DNA from: Bacteroidota bacterium
Lineage (GTDB): Bacteria > Bacteroidota > Bacteroidia > B-17B0 > Aurantibacillaceae
Reading direction: 5' to 3'
Assembly (NCBI GenBank): GCA_030692515.1
Contig: JAUXZS010000056.1
Span: 465,629-529,628, forward strand
Length of the DNA stretch: 64,000 nucleotides
The notes beneath the pieces are model-generated. The model worked only from the letters and a program-made list of their open reading frames with translations, was not told the origin of the DNA and searched no databases. The translations under genes and the position numbers were made by a program. Shown one piece after another: positions 17,707 to 27,731 of the stretch (position 1 is its first letter; every line of letters begins with the position of its first letter).

Positions 17707-19251
17707 ATGAAAGTTGGAATTCCATCGGAAATATTCCCAAACGAATTAAGAGTTGCCGCAACTCCCAAAACTGTAAAACGCTTGCAAAAGCAAGGTTTTG
17801 AAGTTTACATTCAACATAATGCCGGCATAAAAGCAAATTTTTCTGACAAAGAATTTGAAGAGGCAGGGGCAAAAATAGTAAATACTGCAGCCGATATTTA
17901 TGGCAAATCGGATATCGTTCTGAAGGTAAAAGAGCCTTCGATGGAAGAGGTGGATATGATGAAAGAAGGCTTGGTGATGTTAAGTTATTTATGGCCTGCA
18001 CAAAATCAACCCTTACTTCAAAAATTGGCCGATAAAAAAGTGAACGCGGTGGCAATGGATGCGATTCCTCGTATTTCTAGAGCACAAAAAATGGATGTAT
18101 TGTCTTCAATGGCAAACATTGCCGGATATAGAGCAGTTATTGAAGGCTCATATCATTTCGGAAGATTTCTTAATGGTCAGATTACAGCGGCCGGTAAAGT
18201 TGAACCAGCAAAAGTTTTAGTCATAGGCGCCGGAGTAGCGGGTTTGGCTGCAATAGGTGCCGCTAATTCTTTAGGCGCAATTGTAAGAGCTTTTGATACA
18301 CGTAAAGAAGTTGCCGAACAAATTGAATCTATGGGCGCTCAGTTCTTAACCGTTGAAATTGAAGAAGACGGAGCAACCTCATCTGGATACTCAAAAGAAA
18401 TGAGTAAGGAGTTTATTGAGGCTGAGATGAAATTATTTTTAGAGCAAGCCAAAGAAGTTGATATTGTAATTACTACAGCGCAAATTCCAGGCAGACCAGC
18501 TCCAAAATTATGGTTAGATTATCATGTAGCGGCTATGAAACCAGGTTCGGTAATTGTGGATTTAGCAGCTTCAACCGGCGGTAACTGTGCGGGCACAAAA
18601 AATGGAGAGGTTTGTACAACTGATAATGGTGTAACGATTGTCGGAAAATTAAATCAATTACCTGCTCAAGCATCTCAATTATACGGGAATAACTTATGTC
18701 ATTTATTAGATGATATGGGTAAAGCCGAAAAATGGAAAATTGATATGGAGGATGCTGTTGTATCAAGAGCAATGGTAACCTATAATGGTAAAATTAATTG
18801 GCCACCTGCACCACTTCCTGTCAGTCCAACAGCTGGGGGAACTAAAAAAGTGATACCTCCAACAGCTGACGAAATTAAAGCTACTGATGCTGCAAAATCA
18901 AAAAAAGAAGCTACTTCTATGATTATTACTTTAGGAGTTGTTGGAGCGCTATTGTTTTTAGTAGGTCGTACCGCGCCGCCTGAGTTTATTCAACATTTTA
19001 CAGTATTTATATTAGCAGTATTTGTAGGGTGGCAATTAATTACAAATGTATCGCATTCTTTACACACCCCTTTAATGGCGGTAACTAATGCTATTAGCGG
19101 AATTATTGTAATTGGTGGTTTGTTACAAACAACAAATGATATTACCAATCCTGTTACGATTATAGCAGTTATTGCTATTTTGGTTGCCAGCATTAATATT
19201 GTTGGAGGTTTTGTGGTTACTCATCGTATGTTGAAAATGTTTAAAAAATAA
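17707..19251 (+). CDS. pntA: NAD(P) transhydrogenase subunit alpha
   Basis: 514 residues, the single-chain alpha form (E. coli PntA is 510). It couples hydride transfer from NADH to NADP+ with proton entry. The N-terminal NAD(H)-binding domain (dI) includes [19 protein letters not shown] and the nucleotide loop [20 protein letters not shown] at about 176-195. A Pro-rich linker at about 360-385 precedes four C-terminal membrane helices from about residue 397 ([17 protein letters not shown] and following). pntB starts 12 bases after the stop, so the two are an operon. It is the main visible source of NADPH in this window. Confidence 0.96.
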   Translation: MKVGIPSEIFPNELRVAATPKTVKRLQKQGFEVYIQHNAGIKANFSDKEFEEAGAKIVNTAADIYGKSDIVLKVKEPSMEEVDMMKEGLVMLSYLWPAQNQPLLQKLADKKVNAVAMDAIPRISRAQKMDVLSSMANIAGYRAVIEGSYHFGRFLNGQITAAGKVEPAKVLVIGAGVAGLAAIGAANSLGAIVRAFDTRKEVAEQIESMGAQFLTVEIEEDGATSSGYSKEMSKEFIEAEMKLFLEQAKEVDIVITTAQIPGRPAPKLWLDYHVAAMKPGSVIVDLAASTGGNCAGTKNGEVCTTDNGVTIVGKLNQLPAQASQLYGNNLCHLLDDMGKAEKWKIDMEDAVVSRAMVTYNGKINWPPAPLPVSPTAGGTKKVIPPTADEIKATDAAKSKKEATSMIITLGVVGALLFLVGRTAPPEFIQHFTVFILAVFVGWQLITNVSHSLHTPLMAVTNAISGIIVIGGLLQTTNDITNPVTIIAVIAILVASINIVGGFVVTHRMLKMFKK

Positions 19252-19263
19252 GAAAAAGATATT

Positions 19264-20655
19264 ATGGCAATAGGAATTCAAACAGCAGCATATTTATTTG
19301 CAAGTATCCTGTTTATTTTAAGTTTAGGGAGTTTATCTTCTCAAGAATCAGCAAAGCGAGGTGTATTTTACGGTATCATAGGAATGGCAATTGCTATTTT
19401 AGCTACAGTACTTGGAGAAGGCGTTGCGGGACAAGTTTATATTTTAGTAGCAATTGCAATTGCATCTGTAATTGGGTTAATGTTGGCTCGTAAAGTAGAA
19501 ATGACTTCTATGCCGCAATTGGTTGCTATCTTACACAGTTTTGTGGGGTTAGCCGCTGTTTTAGTTGGTTTTGGTTCATATTTAGATCCTAAAACGCAAT
19601 CCTTAACTGGAGCAGCACACACTATACATCTTGTTGAAGTTTATATTGGTGTTTTTATTGGCGCTATAACATTTACAGGTTCTATTATAGCATGGGGTAA
19701 ATTAGAAGGCAAGATAGGGAGTAAAGCTTTGATGTATCCTGGCCGTCATACTGTAAATATTGCATTATTATTAGTATGTACCGTGTTAGGTGTTATGTTT
19801 GCAATGGCGCATGGCACTGATGGATTGATTCATTTATACATTATGACAGCTATTGCTTCTTTTATTGGAATAATGTTGGTTATGGCAATTGGCGGTGGAG
19901 ATATGCCAGTAGTTGTAAGTATGCTTAACTCCTATTCAGGTTGGGCAGCATCAGCGGCAGGATTTATGTTGGGTAACGATTTATTAATTGTAACCGGTGC
20001 CTTGGTTGGTAGTTCAGGAGCAATTCTTTCTATTCATATGTGTCATGCTATGAACCGTTCTTTCTTCTCTGTAATTTTAGGTGGCTTTGGAAATGCACCT
20101 AAAGGCGAAGCTAAAGCTATTGAAGGAGAAGTAACATCTTTAAATCATGAAGAAGTTGCTGCTTTATTAAAAGAAGCAAAATCAGTAGTAATCGTTCCTG
20201 GTTATGGAATGGCTGTGGCAAAAGCACAGTATCCAATTTACGATATGGTTCAAACATTACAAAAAGCGGGTAAAAAAGTAAGATTTGCAATTCATCCCGT
20301 TGCCGGTCGTTTACCGGGACATATGAATGTATTATTGGCTGAAGCAAATGTGCCTTATGATATTGTTTTGGAAATGGACGAGATTAATGAAGATATGCCA
20401 AGCACGGATGTGGTGATGGTAATTGGAGCAAACGATGTTGTAAATCCTAGCGCACAAGATGATCCTGCGAGTTCTATTTATGGCATGCCTGTTATAGAAG
20501 TTTGGAAAGCAGAAAAAGTAATCATCATGAAGCGCTCTATGTCTGCAGGTTATTCCGGAGAAGATAATCCTTTGTTTTACAAACCAAATTCAGAAATGCT
20601 TTATGGCGACGCTAAAGTTAGTGTAGAGAAATTATTAGGGTTTTTAAAAGCATAA
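19264..20655 (+). CDS. pntB: NAD(P) transhydrogenase subunit beta
   Basis: 463 residues, matching PntB. The first ~270 residues are a chain of hydrophobic helices forming most of the proton channel. A cytosolic NADP(H)-binding domain (dIII) follows, with [20 protein letters not shown] and the C-terminal [10 protein letters not shown] and [18 protein letters not shown] segments typical of the family. It pairs with the PntA subunit directly upstream. A frame-matching ATG follows an A-rich spacer. Confidence 0.96.
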   Translation: MAIGIQTAAYLFASILFILSLGSLSSQESAKRGVFYGIIGMAIAILATVLGEGVAGQVYILVAIAIASVIGLMLARKVEMTSMPQLVAILHSFVGLAAVLVGFGSYLDPKTQSLTGAAHTIHLVEVYIGVFIGAITFTGSIIAWGKLEGKIGSKALMYPGRHTVNIALLLVCTVLGVMFAMAHGTDGLIHLYIMTAIASFIGIMLVMAIGGGDMPVVVSMLNSYSGWAASAAGFMLGNDLLIVTGALVGSSGAILSIHMCHAMNRSFFSVILGGFGNAPKGEAKAIEGEVTSLNHEEVAALLKEAKSVVIVPGYGMAVAKAQYPIYDMVQTLQKAGKKVRFAIHPVAGRLPGHMNVLLAEANVPYDIVLEMDEINEDMPSTDVVMVIGANDVVNPSAQDDPASSIYGMPVIEVWKAEKVIIMKRSMSAGYSGEDNPLFYKPNSEMLYGDAKVSVEKLLGFLKA

Positions 20656-20782
20656 TCTCTAAAGGATTAAACAAGAAAAATAGTGGTTCTAAATTGAAAA
20701 GTAAATTGTTTTGTAGTGCCCAAAAAAGCATTTATTAAGTTGCTTAGAGAAATGTAAGCAACAAGATTTTTTAAAATTTTTA

Positions 20783-22912
20783 ATGAAAAAATTCATTTGT
20801 CTTATATGCTTTTTATTTACTGGATTAATAATTCCGGCTCAATGCGAGATTGAACTAAAAAAAGCGGTTGAAGAAAAAAGTGACACTTTCCAGATACGAT
20901 TATATCGAAGAGTTCTTAATTGTTATTATAAAAATGACGCCTTTAAAGAAGCAATAAATATAATAGCAAAAATAAAAAGCGTAACAGACAAGGCTGTTCT
21001 AAAATACAAAGACTCCATTTATTACAGAGATTATCTTTCAGATCTTGCAACTTTAAATTATTACAAAGGAGATATTCAAAATTGCTCAAAGATTTCTGAG
21101 CAAATGCTACAATACGATTACCGAAAATCAGACTCCAATAGAATAGCTTGGTCTTTGGGCAATTTGGCAATTACCTACAGGTTGATGGGGAATTATCCTA
21201 AAGCAATATATTGTATCCAAGAGGCATTAAAAATAAATTTGGCCAGAAAAAGGAAAGACGAAATAACAAGTAATTATTCAAACCTTTCGAATGTTTATTT
21301 AGATATTAAAGATCTTTTAAAAGGAAAATATTATCTTTTAGCAGCTATAAAAATAAGAGAAGAAGACAAAGATCTTGATGGCCTTTATTCATCCTATGGT
21401 AACATGGGGAATTATTTTCAACACAACAAGCAATTTGATTCAGCATTTATTTTTTACAACAAAGCATTAGCATTAATTCCTAAAATTAAAATATCTAAAA
21501 ACAAAACAGGCTTAATCTACAATAATATAACCGCTTTGTATATTAAAGAAAACAATATTGATTCGGCACTTTACTATTCTGAAATCGCAAAAGGAATATT
21601 GTCTGATAAATCAACACCACGTTTTATAACTATATATTATTTAAATAAAGGCCTTATTGAACAAAAATTAAATAAGCATAAGATGGCAATTATGAGTTTT
21701 AATTCGGCTTTACTTTACGCATCAAAAAGTAATGATCTTGATAATTTAATGGATTTAGCTTTTTCAAAGTCGAAAAGTTTTGATGAATTAAACCAAAAAG
21801 ATTCAGCTTTTCAAAATTTAATAAGAGGCCATGAATTTAAAGATTCTTTAACCAACACCTCAAAAACCGCCGAAATAACTCGCTACGAGATGCAATATCA
21901 ATTTGACAAAGAGCAAGAAATTTTAAAAAACGAACAAATAAAAAAAGAAATTGAGACTAAAAACACTCTAGAACGTAAACAACTTTTGATTTACGCCGCA
22001 ATTATTGCTTTAGTATTACTATTTGGTTTAGTATTAATTATTTTAAAAAGTAATCATCAAAAAAGGAAAGATAATTTATTGCTGCAACAAAAAAACGATT
22101 TAATAGAAACCCAAAAAAAGGATATTATTGATAGTATTAATTATGCAAAAAACTTACAACAAGCAATTTTACCACCAATAGCAAAAATAAAAAAAGAGAT
22201 AGGAGAGTGTTTTGTTTATTATAAACCCAAAGATATTATTGCCGGCGATTTTTATTGGCTTTATAAACCGCAAGTAAAAAAAGGTGAGCGAGAAATACTT
22301 TTATTTGCAGTTGCAGATTGCACCGGGCACGGAGTTCCTGGGGCGCTAGTGAGCGTTGTTTGTAGTAACGCATTAGATAGTGCTGTTAAAGAATTTGGTT
22401 TAACCGACCCGGGTAAAATATTAGACAAAACCAGAGAAATAGTTTTAGAAACATTTTCAAAAACAGGGCAAAATTTAAAAGATGGAATGGATATTTCTTT
22501 ATGTTCAATTGAAAAACCATTAGAAATTGGCAATAAAAATCAAACCGTAAAATGGGCGGGTGCAAATAACTCATTGTGGTATATACATAAACAAACAATC
22601 CAGGAATTAACTGCAAACAAACAACCAATAGGTTTTTCGGAGCATCATAAACCATTCACAACCCATCAACTCGACTTAGAAAAAGGAGATACATTATATT
22701 TTTCTACCGATGGCTATTACGACCAGTTTGGTGGCGATAAATCCAGTCCAACCGGGAAAAAATTTATGCGAAAAAGATTGTCACAATTGTTTTTAAGCAT
22801 AAAAGATGAGACTCTTGAAGCCCAGTTAAAAATGGTCGACGATACATTTTGTAGTTGGAAAGGCAGTCTTGAACAAATAGATGATGTTTGTGTTGCTGGA
22901 ATAAGATTATAA
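20783..22912 (+). CDS. TPR-membrane-SpoIIE PP2C-type phosphatase
   Basis: A 709-residue signalling protein. A signal peptide (FICLICFLFTGLIIPAQ) is followed by about 350 residues of periplasmic TPR repeats (for example LGNLAITYRLMGNYPKAIY), one transmembrane helix at about 401-421, a cytoplasmic coiled-coil with IDSINYAKNLQQAILPP, and a SpoIIE/PP2C domain from about 474. Catalytic-site signatures include GDFYW, ADCTGHGVPGAL, KDGMDISLC, WAGANNSLWY and FSTDGYYDQFGG; the Asp residues fit metal ligands. It probably senses an envelope signal and dephosphorylates a STAS-type partner. The next gene, a STAS-like small protein, is a candidate. Confidence 0.9.
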   Translation: MKKFICLICFLFTGLIIPAQCEIELKKAVEEKSDTFQIRLYRRVLNCYYKNDAFKEAINIIAKIKSVTDKAVLKYKDSIYYRDYLSDLATLNYYKGDIQNCSKISEQMLQYDYRKSDSNRIAWSLGNLAITYRLMGNYPKAIYCIQEALKINLARKRKDEITSNYSNLSNVYLDIKDLLKGKYYLLAAIKIREEDKDLDGLYSSYGNMGNYFQHNKQFDSAFIFYNKALALIPKIKISKNKTGLIYNNITALYIKENNIDSALYYSEIAKGILSDKSTPRFITIYYLNKGLIEQKLNKHKMAIMSFNSALLYASKSNDLDNLMDLAFSKSKSFDELNQKDSAFQNLIRGHEFKDSLTNTSKTAEITRYEMQYQFDKEQEILKNEQIKKEIETKNTLERKQLLIYAAIIALVLLFGLVLIILKSNHQKRKDNLLLQQKNDLIETQKKDIIDSINYAKNLQQAILPPIAKIKKEIGECFVYYKPKDIIAGDFYWLYKPQVKKGEREILLFAVADCTGHGVPGALVSVVCSNALDSAVKEFGLTDPGKILDKTREIVLETFSKTGQNLKDGMDISLCSIEKPLEIGNKNQTVKWAGANNSLWYIHKQTIQELTANKQPIGFSEHHKPFTTHQLDLEKGDTLYFSTDGYYDQFGGDKSSPTGKKFMRKRLSQLFLSIKDETLEAQLKMVDDTFCSWKGSLEQIDDVCVAGIRL

Positions 22913-22930
22913 TAAAATAATTTTCGATTA

Positions 22931-22962
22931 TTGTCCTTTCAAATATGGATTTAGTATATTTG
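22931..22962 (+). promoter_or_regulatory. Promoter of the STAS-like gene
   Basis: TTG at 22931-22933 and TATATTTG at 22955-22962 are 21 bases apart, close to the Bacteroidota -33/-7 pattern. The coding start is 28 bases further on. The small gene can therefore be transcribed independently of the phosphatase. Confidence 0.5.
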
Positions 22963-22990
22963 ATAATAATATTTTAATCAAGAGGTAATT

Positions 22991-23383
22991 TTGAATTCTT
23001 TAAAAACATATAATTCCGAAATTAGTTTAGATAGCCGTGGTTTTTTAAAAATCTCCTTTAATGATACTGACGATGAAATCGAATTTGATGAGATTAAACA
23101 ACAAATCGACGCTTGTTATATTATGTCGGAAGGCAAACCTATTCCTGTTTTAATTGATGTGAGACATGGAAAGAAAAATCTTTCTCCTGAAGCAAGAAAT
23201 TATGCCGGAAAACGGAATCCATACAAACATTTAAAATTGGCAGAGGCGCTTTTAATTAATAGCTTAGCCCAAAGGATAATGGCTAATTTTTTGATTAAAT
23301 TTAATAAGCATCATCATCCTTCAAAAGTTTTTACGCGTGAAGAAGCTGCTGTAAAATGGCTTTTGGAATTTGTAAAAAAATAA
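22991..23383 (+). CDS. Small STAS-like (DUF7793-type) protein
   Basis: 130 residues, starting with TTG (no ATG occurs before the conserved region). Alternating strands and helices (LISLDSRGFLKISF-like start, IPVLIDVRHGKKNLSPEARNYAG, LKLAEALLINSLAQRIMANFLI) look like a STAS or SEC14-like domain, as in Bacteroidota proteins annotated DUF7793. A Ser or Thr that could be phosphorylated lies near the LSPEAR loop. It follows a SpoIIE phosphatase, which fits partner-switching control of the RsbV type. No cognate anti-sigma kinase is adjacent. The family name is tentative; the coding call is good. Confidence 0.65.
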   Translation: MNSLKTYNSEISLDSRGFLKISFNDTDDEIEFDEIKQQIDACYIMSEGKPIPVLIDVRHGKKNLSPEARNYAGKRNPYKHLKLAEALLINSLAQRIMANFLIKFNKHHHPSKVFTREEAAVKWLLEFVKK

Positions 23384-23410
23384 TTTTCTCCGCTATTTTA
23401 TTTAATAAAA

Positions 23411-23902
23411 TTATTCTCTTGCCGGAGGTTTACTACCTTCTAAAATGCAAGGCAAACTCCAAGGGCAGCGCTCAATAATTTCGTTTTTATCTAAAATTTT
23501 AGTTTCAGTTTTTGTAATCGTTAATTCTTTTATCTCTTTCATCCATTCGGTTTTAAGGCAAGTTAAATCAAAATCACTTACTTTCATTCCGGCATCAGCT
23601 TTTTTATAGTACCTCCATGGCTCGAATAATTTATACGTACCTACTTTTAAATTAGTTTTTAAAACACCTGTGGCATCTGTTTTTAAAGAGTCCACTTTCC
23701 CTTTTTGTGAAACAATAATAATAGTTTTATTAGAATATGGCTTAGGCTTGGCTGCTTCTGCTAATATTTCTTCTGAAGGGCGAGCACCACCGCAATAAGG
23801 TTGGGTATAAGTTATTGGGATGCTAATTAATTTTTTCTGAGAACAAGAAATAAGTGCAGCGCTTACCATTAAAATAAGTAGAATTTTTTTTGAGATTTTC
23901 AT
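23411..23902 (-). CDS. Lipoprotein paralogous to the small secreted protein at 33215
   Basis: A 163-residue lipoprotein: hydrophobic ILLILMVSAALISC with the lipobox Cys at about residue 20. The mature part shares conserved blocks with the protein at 33215-33706: Y-x-x-P-x-C-x-G, VDS(L/I)KT, a G-x-Y-x-L-(F/Y)EPW(R/K) block, then KK-x-x-(A/D)-G, SDF, C-x-x-x-EW and a C-terminal RC-x-x-x-x-PC. The frame could be extended to TTG at 23908, but that codon overlaps a -7 box (TATATTTG, 23906-23913, minus strand), so ATG at 23902 is preferred. Function unknown; a prealbumin-like beta sandwich is possible. Confidence 0.7.
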   Translation of the reverse strand: MKISKKILLILMVSAALISCSQKKLISIPITYTQPYCGGARPSEEILAEAAKPKPYSNKTIIIVSQKGKVDSLKTDATGVLKTNLKVGTYKLFEPWRYYKKADAGMKVSDFDLTCLKTEWMKEIKELTITKTETKILDKNEIIERCPWSLPCILEGSKPPARE

Positions 23903-23997
23903 GCCCAAATATAATTACTTTTCGGACTTTTTAATTTGTTAAAATATTTTGATTTCGAATTTATATATTCTAACTTAGAAAGTTAAATATAACTCAA

Positions 23998-26900
23998 ATG
24001 AAAAAACTTTTATTTTTTATTGTAATACTATTTTTAAAACAATTAGCTTTTTGTCAAGAGTGGACAGAAATGATGCATCAACCAAACACAAACTTGTATG
24101 ATGTACAAAAATCTTTTAATGATTACTGGCAAGATAAAGATAAAACCGTTAAAAGTCGTGGCTATAAGGTTTTTAAACGTTGGGAACATCATGTTGAACC
24201 AAGAGTTTATCCAACGGGAGATTTATCTCTATTAAATAAAAACGCCGAAAACTTTAATGATTTTTTAGAAAATAACTCCATTACTAGCGGAAATAAATTC
24301 AATAGTTCTAATGCAACAATTGCATCAACAACATGGTCGTTGGTTGGTCCTTTGGGAGCAATGACTGGCTCCGCAACTAACGGTTTGCCTCGTAAAGCGG
24401 GGCGCGATAATTTTATAACCTTTCATCCAACAAATGCAAATACATATTGGGTTGGTGCCCCAGTTGGAGGATTATGGAAAACCACTAATAATGGGACTAG
24501 CTGGGCTACATCAACAGATAATTTAAACGTAATCGGATGTACTGATTTAGCTATCGACCCATCAAATACAAACATTATGTATTTAGCAACAGGCGATGGG
24601 TATGCAGGAGATTGCCCAAGTATTGGAGTTTTAAAATCTATTGATGGCGGAGTAAGTTGGAACACAACTGGCTTAACAGCTGGTGTTGGTGGAAATTTTT
24701 TAATTCGTAGATTAATTATTAACCCTTCTAACCCACTAATTTTAATTGCAGCTACTAACGGAGGTGTATATAGAACTATTAATGGCGGCACAAATTGGAC
24801 ACAGGTAAGTACAGTAAATAGTTATGATTGTGAATTTAAACCAGGAGATCCAAATACAGTTTATTCATGCGGAGCATATTTTTATCGCTCAACAAATGGC
24901 GGTGCTAGTTTTACGCAGGTTACCACAGGTATAGCCACAGCAGGCAGTAACCGTATGGCTATCGCCGTAACAACTAATGTTTCCGGTTTAAACTATGTAT
25001 ATGTGGTTGCTTCAAGCTCAGCTTCTAGTGGATTATTAGGTGTTTATAGATCAACTGATAGTGGAGTTTCATTTTCCTCAATGGCAACTACTCCTGATTT
25101 GTTAGCAAATTCGTGCGCAGGAACAGGTGGTGGAGGGCAAGGATGGTATGATTTAGCAATTGCGGCATCTCCACTCAATGCAAATGAAGTTGTTGTAGGT
25201 GGTGTTAACCATTGGCGCAGTTTAAATGGCGGTTCAACTTGGACAAATATTGGTTGCTGGAACAGTACTGGGGCAAACCCTCCTTATGTTCATGCCGACG
25301 TACATGAGCTGGAGTATAATTCTACTGGTGTTTTGTATTCGACAAATGACGGAGGTATTTATAGATACACAGGCTCTGCTTGGACAGACATAACATCAAC
25401 AATGAATATAGCTCAGATTTATCGAATAGGATTGTCAGGAACTACTCCTAGTTTTTGGATTACTGGACACCAAGACAATGGCTCGAACATTTATAATGGA
25501 ACAACGTATAATGCGAGTTATCCGGGAGATGGCTTAGATTGTTTTGTTGATAGAACAAACAATAATATTTTATTTACCGAAACGCCTAATGGAGGATTAG
25601 TTCGGTCTACAAATGGCGGAGCAAGTTGGACTGGCGTTAACGCTGGTCTTTCAGGTAGTGTTAATTGGCTTTGCCCTTGGAAGCAAGATCCTCAAACATC
25701 AACTACAATTTATTGTGGATTATCAACAATATGGAAATCTTTAAATCAGGGAACAACATGGGCTACCACCGCGGCCTTACCTGTAACCGCAGGAGCGGTA
25801 ACTGAATTTGCGGTTGCGCCATCAAATAATTTAGTGATGTATGTTTTAAAAAATTCAGGTGTTTTTAAAACAGTTAATGGCGGAACTAGTTGGACAAATG
25901 TCACAACAGGTATCCCTGTTGGAACAGCAGCGCCAACTTATGTTACTATTGATGGTACTGACCCAAATACAGCTTGGGTAACTTTAAGTGGTTATTCCGC
26001 TGCAAATAAAGTTTTTATGACCACAAACGGCGGAACAAGCTGGACCAACGTGACATCTAACTTACCAAATTTACCCGCTAATTGTTCGGTTTATCAAACT
26101 GGCACAAACGGTAGAGTTTATGTTGGCATGGATGTTGGCGTTTACTACAAAGATATTGCATCTCCAAATTGGACTTTATATAATTTAGGTTTACCAAACA
26201 CCAACATTTCTGACTTAGAAATTTCTCCAGCATCACCAACAAAATTAAGAGCTGCAACTTATGGCCGCGGCGTTTATGAAGTGGATGTTATTCCAACTGC
26301 ACTTCCTCCTGTAAGTGGTTTTTCTTATGCAGGAACAGTGTGTTCTGGCGTTCCAACAACATTTAACGATGCGTCTACAAATTCGCCAACTATTTGGAAT
26401 TGGAGTGTTATTCCGGCAACCGGCGTTACAATTAACACGGCAGCCTCACAAAACCCAATAATAACGTTTGCAAATGCAGGTACTTATTCTGTTTCATTAC
26501 AGGCTAATAATGGTTTTGGTCCGGGTAACGTAAGCACGCAAACCGTTATAGTAACAGCTACTCCAACCGTAGCATTAACAGGCAGTGTTCAAGCTATTTG
26601 TAGCGGAAATCCCGCAAACTTAACCGCAAGTGGTGCAACAACTTATTCTTGGAACACTGGTGCAACCACAGCAAGCATTAATCCTTCACCAATGACAACC
26701 ACAAATTATACTGTAACTGGTTATAATGGAACTTGTTCATCATTTAAAACAGCTACAGTTACTGTGTCTGCGTCACCCACGGTAAATGTAACAAATGCTT
26801 CAATTTGTACAGGATCATCGGCAACTGTTACCGCAAGCGGCGCAACAACTTATTCTTGGAACACGGGCGCAACTTCTGCTGCAATTTCGGTTACACCGGC

Positions 26901-27690
26901 AATTACAACAATTTATACAGTAACCGGCACAACAGGAATTTGCACCAATATTAAAACAACTACGGTAACTGTTAATTCTACGCCAACAGTAGTAGTAAAC
27001 TCCGCAACTATTTGTAGTGGTTATGCAGCTAATTTAACCGCAAGCGGCGCAACAACTTATTCGTGGAGTACCGGCGCAACATCATCCGTTATAAATCCTT
27101 CTCCGATAGTAACAACGGTTTACACTGTTACGGGTACTAACGGAGTTTGTGCATCAAATAAAACAACTACAGTTTCTGTAATCCCGTCGCCAACAGTAAA
27201 TGCATCTTCAAACAATTCTGTAATTTGCGTGGGGCAACAGGTAATATTAAGTGCTACTGGAGCAAATACTTATACTTGGCAACCTGGAAGTGTAAGTGGA
27301 GCAACTGTATCAGATACTCCTGCAGCTACGCAAACATACACGGTTAGTGGAAGTGGAGCTAACGGTTGTGTAGGCGTTAATACAGTTATGGTTACTGTTT
27401 CGCTTTGTACCGGCATTGCTCAATTAAATGGAAATGCAATTAAGTATAGCGTTTATCCCAATCCCGCAAAAGATGAGGTTACATTAAACATAAATTCATT
27501 TAAATTAATTGAGATAGGAATAGAATTAATTGATGCTTCTGGAAAACTTATTGTTAAACAGGTTGTTAAGTTTGATAAAACAAGAAGTGATCAAAAAATA
27601 AATATTTCATCAGTTAGCAGTGGCGTTTATTTTATTAAACTAATTTCTAATGAAGGAGATACACAAACAATTAAATTAATAAAAGAATAA
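23998..27690 (+). CDS. T9SS-exported [12 protein letters not shown] beta-propeller protein with Ig-like repeats
   Basis: A 1230-residue secreted protein. The signal peptide ends near FCQ. About 720 residues of BNR/sortilin-type propeller blades follow, with repeated (S/N)-x-(D/N)GG-x-(S/T)W segments such as STNGGASW and TNNGTSW. A PKD-like domain at about 765-860, four Ig-like repeats of 69 residues each from about 863, and a C-terminal T9SS type A sorting domain (VYPNPAKDEVTLNI to the end) complete it. It should be exported through the T9SS to the surface or medium, perhaps binding or degrading proteins or polysaccharides. No catalytic residues are recognisable. The paralogue starts 41 bases downstream. 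Confidence 0.88.
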   Translation: MKKLLFFIVILFLKQLAFCQEWTEMMHQPNTNLYDVQKSFNDYWQDKDKTVKSRGYKVFKRWEHHVEPRVYPTGDLSLLNKNAENFNDFLENNSITSGNKFNSSNATIASTTWSLVGPLGAMTGSATNGLPRKAGRDNFITFHPTNANTYWVGAPVGGLWKTTNNGTSWATSTDNLNVIGCTDLAIDPSNTNIMYLATGDGYAGDCPSIGVLKSIDGGVSWNTTGLTAGVGGNFLIRRLIINPSNPLILIAATNGGVYRTINGGTNWTQVSTVNSYDCEFKPGDPNTVYSCGAYFYRSTNGGASFTQVTTGIATAGSNRMAIAVTTNVSGLNYVYVVASSSASSGLLGVYRSTDSGVSFSSMATTPDLLANSCAGTGGGGQGWYDLAIAASPLNANEVVVGGVNHWRSLNGGSTWTNIGCWNSTGANPPYVHADVHELEYNSTGVLYSTNDGGIYRYTGSAWTDITSTMNIAQIYRIGLSGTTPSFWITGHQDNGSNIYNGTTYNASYPGDGLDCFVDRTNNNILFTETPNGGLVRSTNGGASWTGVNAGLSGSVNWLCPWKQDPQTSTTIYCGLSTIWKSLNQGTTWATTAALPVTAGAVTEFAVAPSNNLVMYVLKNSGVFKTVNGGTSWTNVTTGIPVGTAAPTYVTIDGTDPNTAWVTLSGYSAANKVFMTTNGGTSWTNVTSNLPNLPANCSVYQTGTNGRVYVGMDVGVYYKDIASPNWTLYNLGLPNTNISDLEISPASPTKLRAATYGRGVYEVDVIPTALPPVSGFSYAGTVCSGVPTTFNDASTNSPTIWNWSVIPATGVTINTAASQNPIITFANAGTYSVSLQANNGFGPGNVSTQTVIVTATPTVALTGSVQAICSGNPANLTASGATTYSWNTGATTASINPSPMTTTNYTVTGYNGTCSSFKTATVTVSASPTVNVTNASICTGSSATVTASGATTYSWNTGATSAAISVTPAITTIYTVTGTTGICTNIKTTTVTVNSTPTVVVNSATICSGYAANLTASGATTYSWSTGATSSVINPSPIVTTVYTVTGTNGVCASNKTTTVSVIPSPTVNASSNNSVICVGQQVILSATGANTYTWQPGSVSGATVSDTPAATQTYTVSGSGANGCVGVNTVMVTVSLCTGIAQLNGNAIKYSVYPNPAKDEVTLNINSFKLIEIGIELIDASGKLIVKQVVKFDKTRSDQKINISSVSSGVYFIKLISNEGDTQTIKLIKE
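26623..27297 (+). repeat. Tandem 207-bp coding repeats in the propeller protein
   Basis: Blocks reading ACCGCAAGYGGYGCAACAAC begin at 26623, 26830 and 27037, exactly 207 bases apart, which is 69 codons. A fourth degenerate copy lies near 27247. The first three are close at the DNA level, so they expanded recently and could vary in number between strains. Confidence 0.85.
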
Positions 27691-27731
27691 TAGCCGCGTA
27701 AATGATTTAATAATTAAAGAAAAACAAAAAA

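Noticed and set aside
22261..22655. Minus-strand ORFs inside the SpoIIE domain
   Set aside because: They are opposite the conserved phosphatase motifs and have no recognisable product.
23903..23908. TTG start for the lipoprotein at 23908
   Set aside because: It overlaps a TATATTTG -7 box; the ATG at 23902 begins a normal lipoprotein signal.
26560..27300. CRISPR-like array from the regular spacing
   Set aside because: The repeats are in-frame coding units of 207 bases, far longer than CRISPR repeats, and the protein reads through.
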